NCBI RefSeq assembly: GCF_028769735.1
Contig: NC_088170.1
Span: forward strand, 66,255,085-66,319,084
Direction of reading: 5' to 3'
Source: Zonotrichia leucophrys gambelii
Taxonomy: Eukaryota; Chordata; Aves; Passeriformes; Passerellidae
DNA: 64,000 bases
This document shows positions 1 through 10,588 of the stretch, piece after piece (position 1 is the first letter of the stretch; every line of letters begins with the position of its first letter). The translations under genes were made by a program, and so were the position numbers. A model generated the notes under the pieces. The model ran no database searches and had not been told where the DNA came from. It was given only the letters and a program-made list of their open reading frames with translations.

Positions 1-3000
1 CCACTTCACGCTGTGCTACATCAATTCTACATTCAGCGGAGCTGGGAAAAGACTCTAAATATCACATTGCTGGAAAAAAATATTTTGGTCTTTCACAAGG
101 AGCTTTACCTGAATGAACTAAATACACTTCTGCTCCATGAGTCACTCACATTTGTCTTTCTGCTGGTTTCAGCAGCAAATGGAAAAGGTCATAAAGATGT
201 AACTTTTGTGCTACATTAGACAAGTAATTACACCTTTTTCAGGATCTACTAGCACAGCACAGAGTATTGACACATTTTATTACAGGCTCTTGTTTTCATT
301 CACTTGTAACTTGATGAAAATGATTCCCTTTGAGGCTTTTAGATTTGTTGCTGTCTAAGAAATGATTCTATTTCTGTTAACTTTGAGTTGCTTTTGACAT
401 TCTGGTAGTTATGAGTGAGTGATAATAAACTTTAATAGTGACTGTGCTCTGAACACTGCCTTTATAAATACTGTCATGGGATTCCTGGTTCCTTGTCTTA
501 CTATAACTCTGCATCACATCTGCACTTTACAAGAATATATCTTTCAGCGACTCTCCTGGAAAATCACAATAAGGCACACAAAAGATGAAGCTGACATTTT
601 GTTTTGTTGTGCATCATTGCCCATAAAACCTAATCTTCTGTCTTATCTCTTCTTTTTCTTCCTCTGTTTTATGTTCTACTTTTCCTTGATTTGAAAGCTG
701 TATGATTTGATTATAGCTTTTCTCTCTTTCCCCCCAAATCCCTTTGCCTTCTGCTGTGGGAGCAGGATGACATCCTGTTATCAGGTTCAGGCAAATATCC
801 CAATTCATGTTTTAAAGGCCATCCTGTGCTTCAGTTTAGATACAGCCACACATTTTCTTCAGCCAGGCTTTCTGAGTTTTGCATTTGTTGGGCACAGCCA
901 ATTGTGCACTGTCTATGTACTCAGTGTAGAAAAGGATCTCTGGGAAGTTCTATAACACAGAATATACAGGTAAGTGACACGTTTTTGGTGTTGTGATATT
1001 TCTCAATGCACTGAAAAACTCCTTGGTATTAAGGAGACCTTTAAAAAGGGGTTTTGTGTTGTGTAAGTGTATTAAATGTTGTTCTTTGTGTAGTTTTCAT
1101 AGAAAAAGAATCTTGAAAGTTAAATCAACATATAAAAGGAGAAAAAGACATGAGAGAATATTGAAGTAACAGAATAAGACAGAAGGAGGTGAATGGGAAA
1201 AGGCAAGAAAATGCTAGAGGAGACAGAAAATTTGGGAAAAAGGAAGGAGAATTAGGAAAATCTGTCTTGACAGACAGAGGGGACAGAAATAGTCCCTTTC
1301 ATCAGGCAGCAAGCACTGCACACATTCAAGTCTGATTCCCATGGCAGGAGCTACCAAAAGCAGGAAGAGAGGCCTGAATGGGTGAAACCTGAACCACAAC
1401 AAACCAGCAGAGCCTGTGGACAATGGGACTGGCTGAGGGCAAAGTGAACAATCCCAACCAAAAGGAAAACAGTCCTTTAGGCAGCCAGAAACAGTGAAAC
1501 AAAGGGCAAACCCTCCTACTCAGAGTCCCACCTGACTCCTGCTTTTACCACAGCCCCATCTCCATGTGGGCTGCTGCTCCTGGGTGTACAGGCAAACCTC
1601 TGCCTAAATCATCAGCTCTGCAGAGCTCCTGGAAATGGCAATGATCAGGCAAGGGATGGGCTGCAAATAACACCTGAAACCCACCACTTTCATTTTGGGG
1701 AAATAAACAACAGCAAACCCAGCAGGTGGTATAGCAGCTGAGTGCATTTCAGCTTATAAAGTACTGAAGTTCTGGAGCAGCTTTTTTGGGAATAAAGAAG
1801 GGGCAGGGCAACTCTTATCTATAAAAAAATGCCTTGTGGTCTTCCTGAAGAGATTGATAAAGCATTTAATCACTCTGGATCTGCTTTAAGTTGTGCTGAG
1901 TTTCTGATCTGTGTTTATTAAAGAAAAAGAGGTGAATTTATTACTCATATTGCAAATTACTCCTGGTTGTAATGTTGATTTCTCATTCTGCACCTTTTGT
2001 ACAGCTCCAGGGCCTGGAGTTGTTACTCAGAGGCACGTGGCACTAAGTGGGTGCCTTACCCAGCATGTGGGATGCCCCCTCAGAGCTCTGGTACCCCTCA
2101 GAACTCTCTGTTCCCCACAGGCACCAGGGACTCTCCTCCCCTCACTTGGCTGCAGGTGTAGCCCTGGAGTTGTGCCCAGCTCCTTCATGTTAAAGTCATG
2201 ATGTTCCCCTGCTGTGTTGTCCTAAAGACTCCAAAAATAACTTCTCTTGCAGAAAGAAGGAACAATTAAAGGTTTTCTCTTCCTTTGCTTCCCTTGGCTA
2301 GGGCATGGAGGGAAGGGAACTGTGCTGCTGGGAAGCATTTGGGAAGCCTCTCTCAAGCCTTGGGGAGCACAGAGAGAGTTTGGGGTCACCATCTGCCCCC
2401 ATCCAGGACTGGGATGTCCCCTACTGCAGGAGGAACAGGAGAGGTTCTCCACTTCCATTCTATGATGTGAAGCTGTGCTCTATCCATCTCCATTTCTAAA
2501 TCCTGCTTGTTTTCCAGGTTCCTGACCTTCTTACACATCGAGCAGCGGGAGCTGTACCTGATTTGCCAGCTACATGAGTGATCCTGTCCCTCCTGGCCTG
2601 GAGAGGTTTGGACATAACATCATCCCTGCTGCTGTGCCTAGGGGCTTGCCCACAGAAACTGGAGCAGCATTTATGCTTTAAAAGCTTCCTGTGGGAGTCA
2701 AATTCCTCTTCTCAACTCACATACCCCTGCTGCTAGGGCAGAGCTGGGTTTTCCCTCCCAGCTCCTCATGTCTTCTCCATGCAGGTAAAACACAGGTTAT
2801 CTGGTGGGGTGTCCCCTCTCTCTCTGCTCCTAATAGCAGAGACTCTGGTCTGCTAGGGCATGGAAAATCTCCTCTTTAAGCTCCTCTAAAAGTTTTTGGT
2901 GGCCCTCTTTAATTGGCTTTCTTAAATTCCAGAAATCCTCTGTCAGTCTTTCCATGCAGGGCCATAATGGGAGATAGTTTCTTCATGTGTCTGCAGTCTG

Positions 3001-3754
3001 CCAAACCAGAATGCCCACTTCTTCTTCTCCCTCCTTCCATGCCAACACTCCCAATGACTTGGCACATGACGACATGTTTTGTGTACACTGGATGCTGTCT
3101 GGATTATTAGGGAATTGCTTGTTATCTGGAAAGATTATCTCCAGCACAGCCAATTCTGTCAGGCACCAGGTACTTTCCGAGAGTTCCACTTGTCTTGGCA
3201 CTCTGAAAATCTTCCTTGCAAAGGTATTTCTCCTTCACACTTAACAAGAGTTGGGAATTCCTGGTTTTTCCTGATCCTCTGGCCAATACCCACATGCCAG
3301 GACAGGGATCCCAGTTCCTTGGCTTCACTGCCATCCAGTGCTGCACTGTCGGTCACAGTAAGTCTTGCCAAATATTCAGTGATTTAAGTAGAAATAATTT
3401 TAAAAGAAATAATTAAAATAACTTCCAAAGGGAGGAATTGTTGAAAATTATATCACTTTCCTAATTAATTTTTAAGTAATTGTTTTAATTAATAAAAAGC
3501 AGCGTATTAGTCTCAAGTAGTGTAATTTTCCACTTCAGCCAGCACGTTGCTAAATTTCTTTTGATACTTATTGTTAGATCACTGAAACGTTTCAGTTTTG
3601 CTAGACTAACCCTGATAATCTTCAATGAAAGCTGGACACTAAGAATCCAAAATTTATGGCTCTCCAAGGACATATTGGAGTAACTAGAAGTGACTAACAA
3701 AGATATTACAGCCTAACACTGCAGACTCTGTCAAGGGAAAATTGATAAAAAAGC
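1..3754. other. Upstream intergenic DNA, no gene recognised
   Basis: I see no exon, RNA gene or repeat that I can defend in this stretch. Base composition is A+T-rich with some G+C-richer patches (about 1500-1700 and 2000-2900). The open frames are short, lack splice context and overlap on both strands. In mammals the neighbour upstream of USP6NL is ECHDC3 in divergent orientation (recalled gene order), but I could not find any enoyl-CoA hydratase-like coding sequence on the minus strand here, so that gene, if conserved, starts further left. Confidence 0.6.
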
Positions 3755-4006
3755 TGAAAAATGTGGACTAATTAGCACTTGAAGCAAGAAACCAATAACT
3801 AATAGTATAGTAATTAATGAAGAGAGTTATGTAATTCAGAACCAATGAACAATAATTCATTTGCTGAAAATGTGTGAGTGAAAAGTTTTGGAAATGGAGT
3901 GTATATGGCTGGAGTTATCCGTTGAGATTAAAGTAACGCCTACCCCCCAATACTATAAAATAAAGAGTTCTGGAGTTTGATTTATCCCGACGTTTTTGGT
4001 GTCACA
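3755..4006 (+). mobile_element. Probable solo LTR next to the USP6NL promoter
   Basis: The segment starts with TGAAAAATGTGG and ends in GGTGTCACA. Near its end it has a TATAAAATAAAG core (TATA/polyadenylation-like) followed about 35 bases on by TTTATCCCGACG and TTTTTGGTGTCACA, an arrangement that resembles R-U5 of avian endogenous retroviral LTRs. I found no convincing target-site duplication, so the 5' boundary is uncertain. It lies only about 100-150 bases before the CpG island, in the same orientation as USP6NL. No internal retroviral coding sequence adjoins it. A chance A+T-rich segment is the alternative. Confidence 0.4.
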
Positions 4007-4174
4007 CTAAGGAGCCCAGAAGTGGACAGAGGACAATGGGTGTCCATACTGGGAGCCTTGGCAGCTGATGCAGCACAGCCAAGGAGTTTCTGAGGGCACC
4101 CTGCATGTTTTATGCTTTTCCCACCTTCTCCCCACAGCGGCTGCCGGCCCCGGGCAGGCGCCTCGTCCCCAGCC

Positions 4175-4187
4175 CAAGATGGCGGCG
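4175..4187 (+). promoter_or_regulatory. YY1-type element CAAGATGGCGGC
   Basis: The AAGATGGCGGC core is the classical YY1 motif of CpG-island promoters. It commonly sits just downstream of the transcription start and overlaps an ATG, as here (ATG at 4179). This supports a transcription start a short distance upstream. Confidence 0.6.
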
Positions 4188-4205
4188 GCGGCGGGTCAGC
4201 CCTGT

Positions 4206-4228
4206 GGGAGGGGCGGGGGCGGGGAGGG
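4206..4228 (+). promoter_or_regulatory. G-run cluster: GC boxes / possible G-quadruplex
   Basis: Five consecutive runs of three or more G are separated by single bases (A, C, C, A). They give overlapping Sp1-type GC boxes and a textbook G-quadruplex pattern on the + strand of the putative 5' UTR. If transcribed, the motif would lie in the mRNA leader downstream of the ATG at 4179. Confidence 0.55.
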
Positions 4229-4360
4229 TTTCCATAGCGGCGGTGTCACATCGGGGCACTTCCTGGTCGGAGGCTGCCGGTCCCGGGGCAGCGAGCAGGG
4301 ACGCGCCGCTGGGGAAGGCGGCGGAGGGAGGCCCCGGGAAGAGGAGGAAGCCGAGCAAAG

Positions 4361-7009
4361 GTAGGGACAAGCCGCGACTTTGCTCCGGCCATTGTGCGGC
4401 CCCGGGATGGCCGGCTGGACCCGTCCATTGCGGGGGTGCTGGGTGGGGCGGGGAAGCCGCGTGTGTGTGTGTGGAGGTGCCGCGCCGGACCCTCCATTGA
4501 GGCGGGCGGGTTCCTCCCGGCTGAGGGGAGGCGGGCGCTACCATCCTCCCCCGGGGGGGGGCGCACCCCCCGCGAGGCCGGAGAGGTGGAAGTGGCGGGA
4601 GCCGGCTCCCGCAGGGTACTGGGGTGCTGGGACTGTTCCATTCCCAGCGGAGGGGTGTGTGTGTGTGTTTTTGGAGGCTCTTTCTGCTGGGGAGGGGGCG
4701 GCGCGTGGGGCGCTGCGGGACGCGGCGGAGCCGGGAGTGCTGGGGGAGCCCGGGGGAAGCCCTGTGGAGATGTCCCTGGTCCCGTTGTGAGATTGGAGTG
4801 AGGTGTGGCGGCGTGAGGGGCCGCAGTCAGAGCGGGGCTGGGGGCTGTGCCTCTGGGTGTGTGCTTGAGGGAGGCACGGCTGTGGGTCCGTCCGACACTT
4901 GGGGCCTCCTTGAGCCCCCCCTCTTCTGGCCATGTGGGAGGCGACAGTGCCGCCTTAGTCTGGAGTAGGGAGGATTTCTATGGCTGAACCCTTTAATGTG
5001 ACTTTCTGGCACCGCTGCTCTCTCTGTACCTGCTCCCTCCTCCGCTTGTTGTAATACTTCAGGTATGTGGTGGGAAGTGCCAGGCTGGCAGCGGTGGGCT
5101 GGGACAGAGGGCGTCCCCCACGCTGTGCTCAGCCCTGGGTCTCCATGGCCCTCTCCCAGCCCTCGGTCTCCGCTGGGACTGCCTGCAAAGAGCCAATTAT
5201 TTATCAGGTGTTTCAGGTTCTTTCTGTGGCGCGCATGGCTGCCTGTAGAAAACCACCGAAGGCACTGAGCTGCCAGCTGAACCAGAGTCAAGTGGTGACT
5301 TAAAAATCACTGTCTCCAAACTCCTGTACCAGTTGTTCACCCGCATATGCTCGAGAATAACTTTCTTTGTGCCGTTTGCTGCTTGGAGGAGGCAGCTGCA
5401 CTGAAAACTGCCTGTGAGGGAAGCTGCTTTTCAGTCTCACTGAATTACACTGGAGTGAAAACAAATCCGCATCTGCCCTGTTCACAACGAATGCATCCCG
5501 TGGAGGATCATTTCAGTTAGGATAATTATATTGAATAAATGTTTTCTATGGTTTTTTAGCTTGCTGCGCGCCCTGCAATCTAGAGCTGCTGTGTGTCAGT
5601 CGAAACTCCAACTCTGCCAGGCGTGTGTGTATTAAACACAGCGGCCAATCAGCAGTGCCTGAAACTAAAGGCGATTTGCCTCAACGCTTTGTAGTGTAAA
5701 TATTCCTGCTATGAACAAAGGAGGGTGTGTCGTTGGGCTTGTTTCATTTGTGCTTCCATGTGCTTCCTCATCTGTGGCCACTCAGTGATTCGGTGTAGGT
5801 TCTGAAACAGTAGCAATTGCACTTTGTTGTGAATTGTGCATTTGTGCTGTCTCGGGCATTTTACTGAGCTGGAGTTCTCAGAGGCTTGGTGCTGTATTAG
5901 GCGTTTTTGTTGTGTTCTTTTTAATAACTGTGCTCTGAAGTGACTTAGTTTTACTCCTTTTTAACTTTTGTTGTTTCTGATTATAACTTTAAAGTTAGTT
6001 CAGCTGAGATGCAGTGTAAAATAAGTATTTAGTAGAACTGCCTTTTAACCAGCTGTTCCTCTGCCCTCTGATTACACAGCACAGAAACCACCAATTTCAG
6101 ACTTAATGTTTTGCCAACCAGCTATCTGTGCAACTCTAAAACATAGTGCTTCTGAAATCTGTCTGTGTTCTGTGAGGGGCCATAATGTTTGGTTTAAAGA
6201 AGACAGTAAATGACACTAAAACACTGATTTGTGCAAGGCAGGCTCTCTTTGGGCTGTTTTGTCTTTGTGTGTTTAAGCAGGGCAGTTGCATGCTGCTCCT
6301 GTGATTGCTGGTTCTTGGGAACTGGGGGAATAAATTCTTAATGTTAACTCCTTAGTATCTAACTTAAACAGATCCTGCAGCAACACACACACAGGCTAGA
6401 GCTGAATCTTTAATTGCCAACTGAAAGGAAAATCTCTGGGTAGAATCATACTGCACAGAAGTACAATATGCTGTAATTTGCTGGCAATCTGGCTCCTGCT
6501 AATTATCCTGAAACAGAGTATTGGGTAAAAAAGAGACCTGGCACCAGCTATGGAAACAGGTAATTGAATGTACTGTGAGTGTGTGTGAATTTGAAGTTGC
6601 AAAGAGCTTTGCTCATTGCAGGTAAAATTCCTGTCAAATCTCGGTGCCAGCAGTGTCACAGTCCCTGGAGGTGATGCTCCCAGGAGTGAGAGGGCAGAGT
6701 GTGTCACTGAGGAAATGTGAGGTGGAATACAGGGGTTAGCTCTTGAGGAAAAGACAGAGATCAAGGGTATGTGTGGGTGGGTTGGTGGTTTGGTTTTTTA
6801 TTTTTTATTTTTATCATAGCCTTGTTGATTGCAAGGGAAAGCAGAGAGAGTGTCAGGCTCTGTTCTGAATTAAATGTTTTCCCAAGATGGTGTCTTCCAG
6901 AAAGACACTGAACAAGTAAGAATCTTTTTTTTCTGTTTTGTACTAGTTGGTGGTATTTCTGTATAGGAGAGAACTCTAAGGGCATTGAAATAAATCAGGT
7001 TTGTTGAGA
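4361..7009 (+). other. USP6NL intron, 5' part
   Basis: The first 600 bases are the tail of the CpG island. A consensus NF-Y box CCAATCAG lies at 5644-5651 in a mildly CpG-containing patch (5565-5700), which could mark a weak secondary promoter or enhancer. I see no downstream exon tied to it. The rest is ordinary A+T-rich intron with no recognisable repeat. Confidence 0.5.
5644..5651 (+). promoter_or_regulatory. CCAAT (NF-Y) box, possible secondary promoter
   Basis: A perfect CCAATCAG within GCGGCCAATCAG, in a local CpG-containing patch about 700 bases after the main CpG island. The motif alone is weak evidence. Confidence 0.2.
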
Positions 7010-7169
7010 AAGCAAAGTGAAAACAGTTCAGTTTCTAAATTTCTAACACACATCCCTTGGTAAAGGTGTTGCTGTTGCAATGCAATAGGAAACAAAGCAA
7101 AGTGAAAACAGTTTAGTTTCCAACACACATCCCTTGGTAAAGGTGTTGCTGTTGCAATGCAATGGGAAA
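7010..7169. repeat. Two-copy tandem duplication, unit about 80 bp
   Basis: The blocks starting at about 7008 and 7090 share AAAGCAAAGTGAAAACAGTT, the text CACACATCCCTTGGTAAAGG and GTTGCTGTTGCAATGCAAT. They differ by a few substitutions and one small indel. It is a simple local duplication with no coding or transposon signature. Confidence 0.85.
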
Positions 7170-10100
7170 CAGAGACTGTCTGCTGTTTGGTGGTGTTGAC
7201 TTTCAAGACTGCTTGCTATTGCTGTACTCAAAATTACAGATGAAAGAATGAAAGACAAAACTTTTTTTTTTTTGAAGTTATTTACGAGGGAAATTACATA
7301 AAAACACACACAGTGTTATTTCAGAGAGCAACAGCTGAATTTCCCAGAAGTCTGCATTGTGTGCTGAACAGATGTTAGCAATACTAAACAGAATATTTAG
7401 GCACTGGGGGCAGCAGAGGAGCAGCAGTGGTGGCTGGGTTGGAGGTCAGGTCGCTCTGGTGCACTGGAGCCTTCACTTTTCACACATTCAGGTGGAACAG
7501 AGCCTCTGTACCATCCCCACCTCATTTCCTCAGCGTTACGTGACAAGGTTTTTATAAGCCATGAGGGTGCATAATTAAGCTATTATTAGCTTTAAGTGGT
7601 TTTCAGAGCTGCTGTTTTGTTTTTTCCTAATGAACAGCCTTTTCCTGTACGTACACACAATAAAATGTCATGTAACACCATGGCTCAGAGGCAGAGTATT
7701 GTTTGTGTTTACAAAACTAGGGTGAGATAATGCCTTTGGAAAATCAAGTTGAATGGGAGACTCTGGTCTTCCAGTTGATGATGGATAAGATTCGAGAAGA
7801 ATTTGGGCCCCAAGCTGGTGTGAAACTGGTCAGAAGTGTTTTGGACTCTGATCCATCTGATGTTCTTAACATAACAGGTGTTATTGGCCCAGTAAATAAT
7901 GAAATGTCCCGGGAGTTACATTTGCTAATTTTGACCCCAGTAATCAAGAGGAAGCTGAGAAGTTCTAATGAGATGTTTGAACAGACACTTCACTTCTGAT
8001 TGGGCTGTGTGTGCTTAAATATTTAATTTAGGAGACGTTCATGGAAAGCTGACAGGGCCTGCACTCCAAACTGTTCCTCACTGATGCAGCAGCTCATGGC
8101 TTTGTGCTCATCTCTGCTTGTTTAGAATGTTTGTGTGGGGATTTTTTCAGCTGTTTTTTTCCCCTCTGAGTCTCTTCCCTGAGTTACTTTTTCAGTGCAA
8201 AAACTTGGTTGTAATTTTCAATCTGCAGCTTTGCCAAAGGCTTCCTTTTGGCAGCTGGATTTCTTTTTTTCATGGTGTGTGTGGCTTTGATGTTATTTTA
8301 TTTTTTTAAATTGTTTTAGCAGTTGATAAAGGAACCTTCTTGTGATGTCCTGTGGAAGTTCCTGTACTGCTTTGTTATGTGCTGTAGTTCTGTAAATGTT
8401 ATGTGAAGTCATAATTTAGGAAAAGTTCAATCTCTTCTTATGTCTTTTTTGCATTTTACTTTGCTTTTTCTTGAGCATGAAGAGATCAGGAGAGTTGAGA
8501 CTTGAAGTCTGAGTCAGCACAAGATATCTGGCTGGATTAGCACAGGTGGTGAGGTTCAGCAGGTTCTGATTTGTTTTGAAAAGAGGAAATCTATCCCATA
8601 ATATTCCTTAATTTACAGATAGTCTGTATTTGTGCAGCTATTAGAAGAAAGCTCTGTACAGCTTAGTAGATCTGTTGGATTTCTTCTTCTCAGCTGTTTG
8701 TGAAGTTTCTTTCATTGAACTGTTCAATCAGACTTGGATAAACTTGCTTTTAGCAGCAGGAGGGAGATTATATAATAAATTTTCCAAAATGTACTTGCTG
8801 TGCTGTCGTTGTTGGAGATTAAGTCCTCTATATTTGGCTTGAGGGAGGGCCAGGCTTATTGTTAGTGAATCCATATCTGCCCTACTTGGGTATCTTGTTT
8901 TGAAATCAATGAGGAATTGCTGGAACTGTAGGTTTGTGGTTGCTAGCAATGGTAGCTCATTCAGGTTTTGTTGCTGAGAAGGAAATGTTTGATGTGAGTG
9001 CCAAATGTGCTTATTTAGTAATCTCAATTGCATTTCTTCTGTTTTAAAAAGTGGAGTTTTTTTGCATTGTGTTGCCAGCTGAGGTTGCTGAAGCAAAATA
9101 CCACTTAGGAATTTTCAGTTGCTATATCTATGTTGTAGTCTTGTACTTTTAACTTTTTAACTCTCCCAAGAGATAACAAACATTGTATTTTATAGCACTT
9201 TTTCTTCAGAGTACATACACAAGTTTATAATGTGATTGTTAGAGGAGGGTGCACATTTTGAGTTGATAAACAGCCAAATACATCCATAAGCACTAAAGCT
9301 CCCCAGTCATAACAAACACATCTCTGTTTTCCTTTTTTTATTTAACAAAGAGGATGAAAAGAGAGTAGGAAAGACAGTTTATATGTAAACATATATTCTA
9401 GTGATTTGAAGTTGAAAAAATGATGTTTTTGTTTTCCTCCCACTTCAGGACATGTATACCTCTGAGAAACCTTCTCCAACAAAATACCTTGCTTCAAGAC
9501 CCGTCTTGGATTATATACAAAGAGGTTTCCAGTCATGAGTGAGTAGATTTCTTTCTTTCAGAAAAAAAGCAAACCCTTAATTTGTAGTTTAGAAGAACTG
9601 TACTTCTGTAGTAGCTTTTGGGAGGTGGTTATTCCTTGAAAATATTCACACTGAGTTTTGTGTCTTCAGTCCTGTAAAAATAACCAAATAAACCTGAGAG
9701 TTGGCAGATGGCATTTTTAATCTGCACATTTTTGATCAATGTGTGCTCTGTAAGACTTCTCTGTAGTCTGGTCTCATTTTCAAGAAGTTGAGTTCTGTAA
9801 CAGGATGATGTTTGTTTTATTCAGTATAAATAAAACATGCAACTCTGAGGGGAAAGTGCCTTCTAAGAATTCCAAAATTTGTGACTGCCTAGGAAATTAA
9901 AATAACTGGTAAAAATCCAACATAAAATCAATGGACTTCATTTTATAGGAAAAATAATAAATATGCTACTCAAATTCCAGTATAGGAATTCTGGCATGTA
10001 TTGGAATGATCTGAGCCACTGAAAACTGTGACTTAATGTCTGTTCTGGTGGAAAAAACCAAATGAAAGGCACAGGAAGTTTTGCTTTAGGTCATATCTGA

Positions 10101-10495
10101 TGGGTGAGATAACCTCTTTTTAGTGAACTCTTTGAGTATTTGAATGTCTCAGAAGTTTTACAGATGTGAGAATTCCTCATGCAGCCTCTGTCAGCAATAT
10201 TGCTTGGCCTTGTCTCTTGTGGAAATGAGGATAAAACTTCATTTGCACAGGAACTGTGTTTGTAAAGCAGCTCAGCTTCAGCACAACTGCACTGAACGTG
10301 CTGAAGGCAAAGCATCTTGTTCATGGGATAATTATATCCTTTCTCACTAAAATAAAGACCTTTTGAGTTTCTGGGAGGAAATGAGTAAAGAAAATTGTTG
10401 GTTAAATTTCTTGTCAAACTAAATGAAAAATGATTGCTCTTGACATCTGGAAATAAAAAAGAATGATGAAGGAAATGCTTGCTAAATGCAGCAGA
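7170..10495 (+). other. USP6NL intron segment
   Basis: A+T-rich intron. Apart from the protein-like ORF at 7730-7999 I see no repeat, exon or RNA gene here. Confidence 0.5.
7730..7999 (+). CDS. Unidentified 89-codon ORF with protein-like composition
   Basis: I do not recognise this frame. It runs from ATG 7730 to TGA 7997-7999 and encodes a balanced, soluble-looking product starting MPLENQVEWETLVF. It is rich in charged and aliphatic residues, without the Cys/Phe/low-complexity bias of the chance ORFs around it. A predicted amphipathic stretch (KIREEFGPQAGVKLVRSVL) is followed by a region rich in I, V and L and a basic segment PVIKRKLRSS. No signal peptide or membrane segment is visible. There is no obvious splice donor, poly(A) tail or flanking duplication. 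It could be an intact-frame fragment of a retrocopy or old element, a single-exon gene, or chance. No function is proposed. Confidence 0.2.
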   Translation: MPLENQVEWETLVFQLMMDKIREEFGPQAGVKLVRSVLDSDPSDVLNITGVIGPVNNEMSRELHLLILTPVIKRKLRSSNEMFEQTLHF

Positions 10496-10588
10496 GAAAA
10501 AATTACACCAAAAAAAAAAGCTCAGAAGAGTTTGTGAACTACCTATAGTTCAGAAACTCTTCTGAGCTTTTTTTTGGTGTAATTTTTC
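10496..10588. repeat. Near-perfect inverted repeat (hairpin), arms about 42 bp, 6-nt loop
   Basis: The left arm 10496-10540 and right arm 10547-10588 are reverse complements (core GCTCAGAAGAGTTT / AAACTCTTCTGAGC with flanking A/T tracts and ATTACACC / GGTGTAAT ends). There is one mismatch and small bulges in the A-runs; the loop is ACCTAT. Such symmetry suggests a palindromic MITE-like element, or a snap-back (template-switch) duplication. In the sense transcript it would fold into a long stable stem. Confidence 0.9.

Larger units (their letters stand above)
4131..4360 (+). other. USP6NL: Likely first exon of USP6NL (CpG-island exon, mostly 5' UTR)
   Basis: The right edge is supported by a donor AAAG|GTAGGG at 4360/4361; the left edge (transcription start) is only estimated. 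The ATG at 4179 (within AAGATGGCGGC) opens a frame starting MAAAAGQPCG, but if this exon is joined to the exon at 59673 that frame stops at TGA 59683-59685, so it would be an upstream ORF and not the N-terminus. The frame that does continue into the USP6NL exons is open across the whole exon (ending ...GKRRKPSK, phase 1), but its only Met is at 4105, probably ahead of most start sites. A non-AUG start, another internal exon, or a downstream Met would be needed for this transcript. Confidence 0.5.
4100..4960 (+). promoter_or_regulatory. USP6NL: CpG-island promoter of USP6NL
   Basis: This is the only long G+C-rich, CpG-dense stretch of the window, standing out sharply from the A+T-rich flanks. 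It carries GC-box runs (GGGGCGGGGGCGGGG), an AAGATGGCGGC element and an ETS-type ACTTCCTGG site (4258-4266). There is no TATA box at an expected distance, as is normal for a dispersed-initiation housekeeping promoter. A good splice donor follows at 4361. The position 55 kb upstream of the recognised USP6NL exons, same strand, makes it that gene's main promoter by inference. A divergent transcript on the minus strand is possible but not shown by the sequence. Confidence 0.8.

Noticed and set aside
2519..2582. AG-preceded short frame (FLTFLHIEQRELYLICQLHE) that looks slightly protein-like
   Set aside because: Only 20 codons, no donor or neighbouring exon, no recognisable family. Probably chance.
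4179..4364. ORF starting MAAAAGQPCG in the CpG island as the USP6NL N-terminus
   Set aside because: After splicing at 4360 to 59673 the frame stops within 13 bases of the next exon. The ATG lies inside a YY1-type element, so an upstream ORF or no translation is more likely.
4110..4641. Long minus-strand ORFs across the CpG island as a divergent gene
   Set aside because: Pro/Arg/Ala/Gly-rich frames are a by-product of high G+C content. No splice or conservation evidence.
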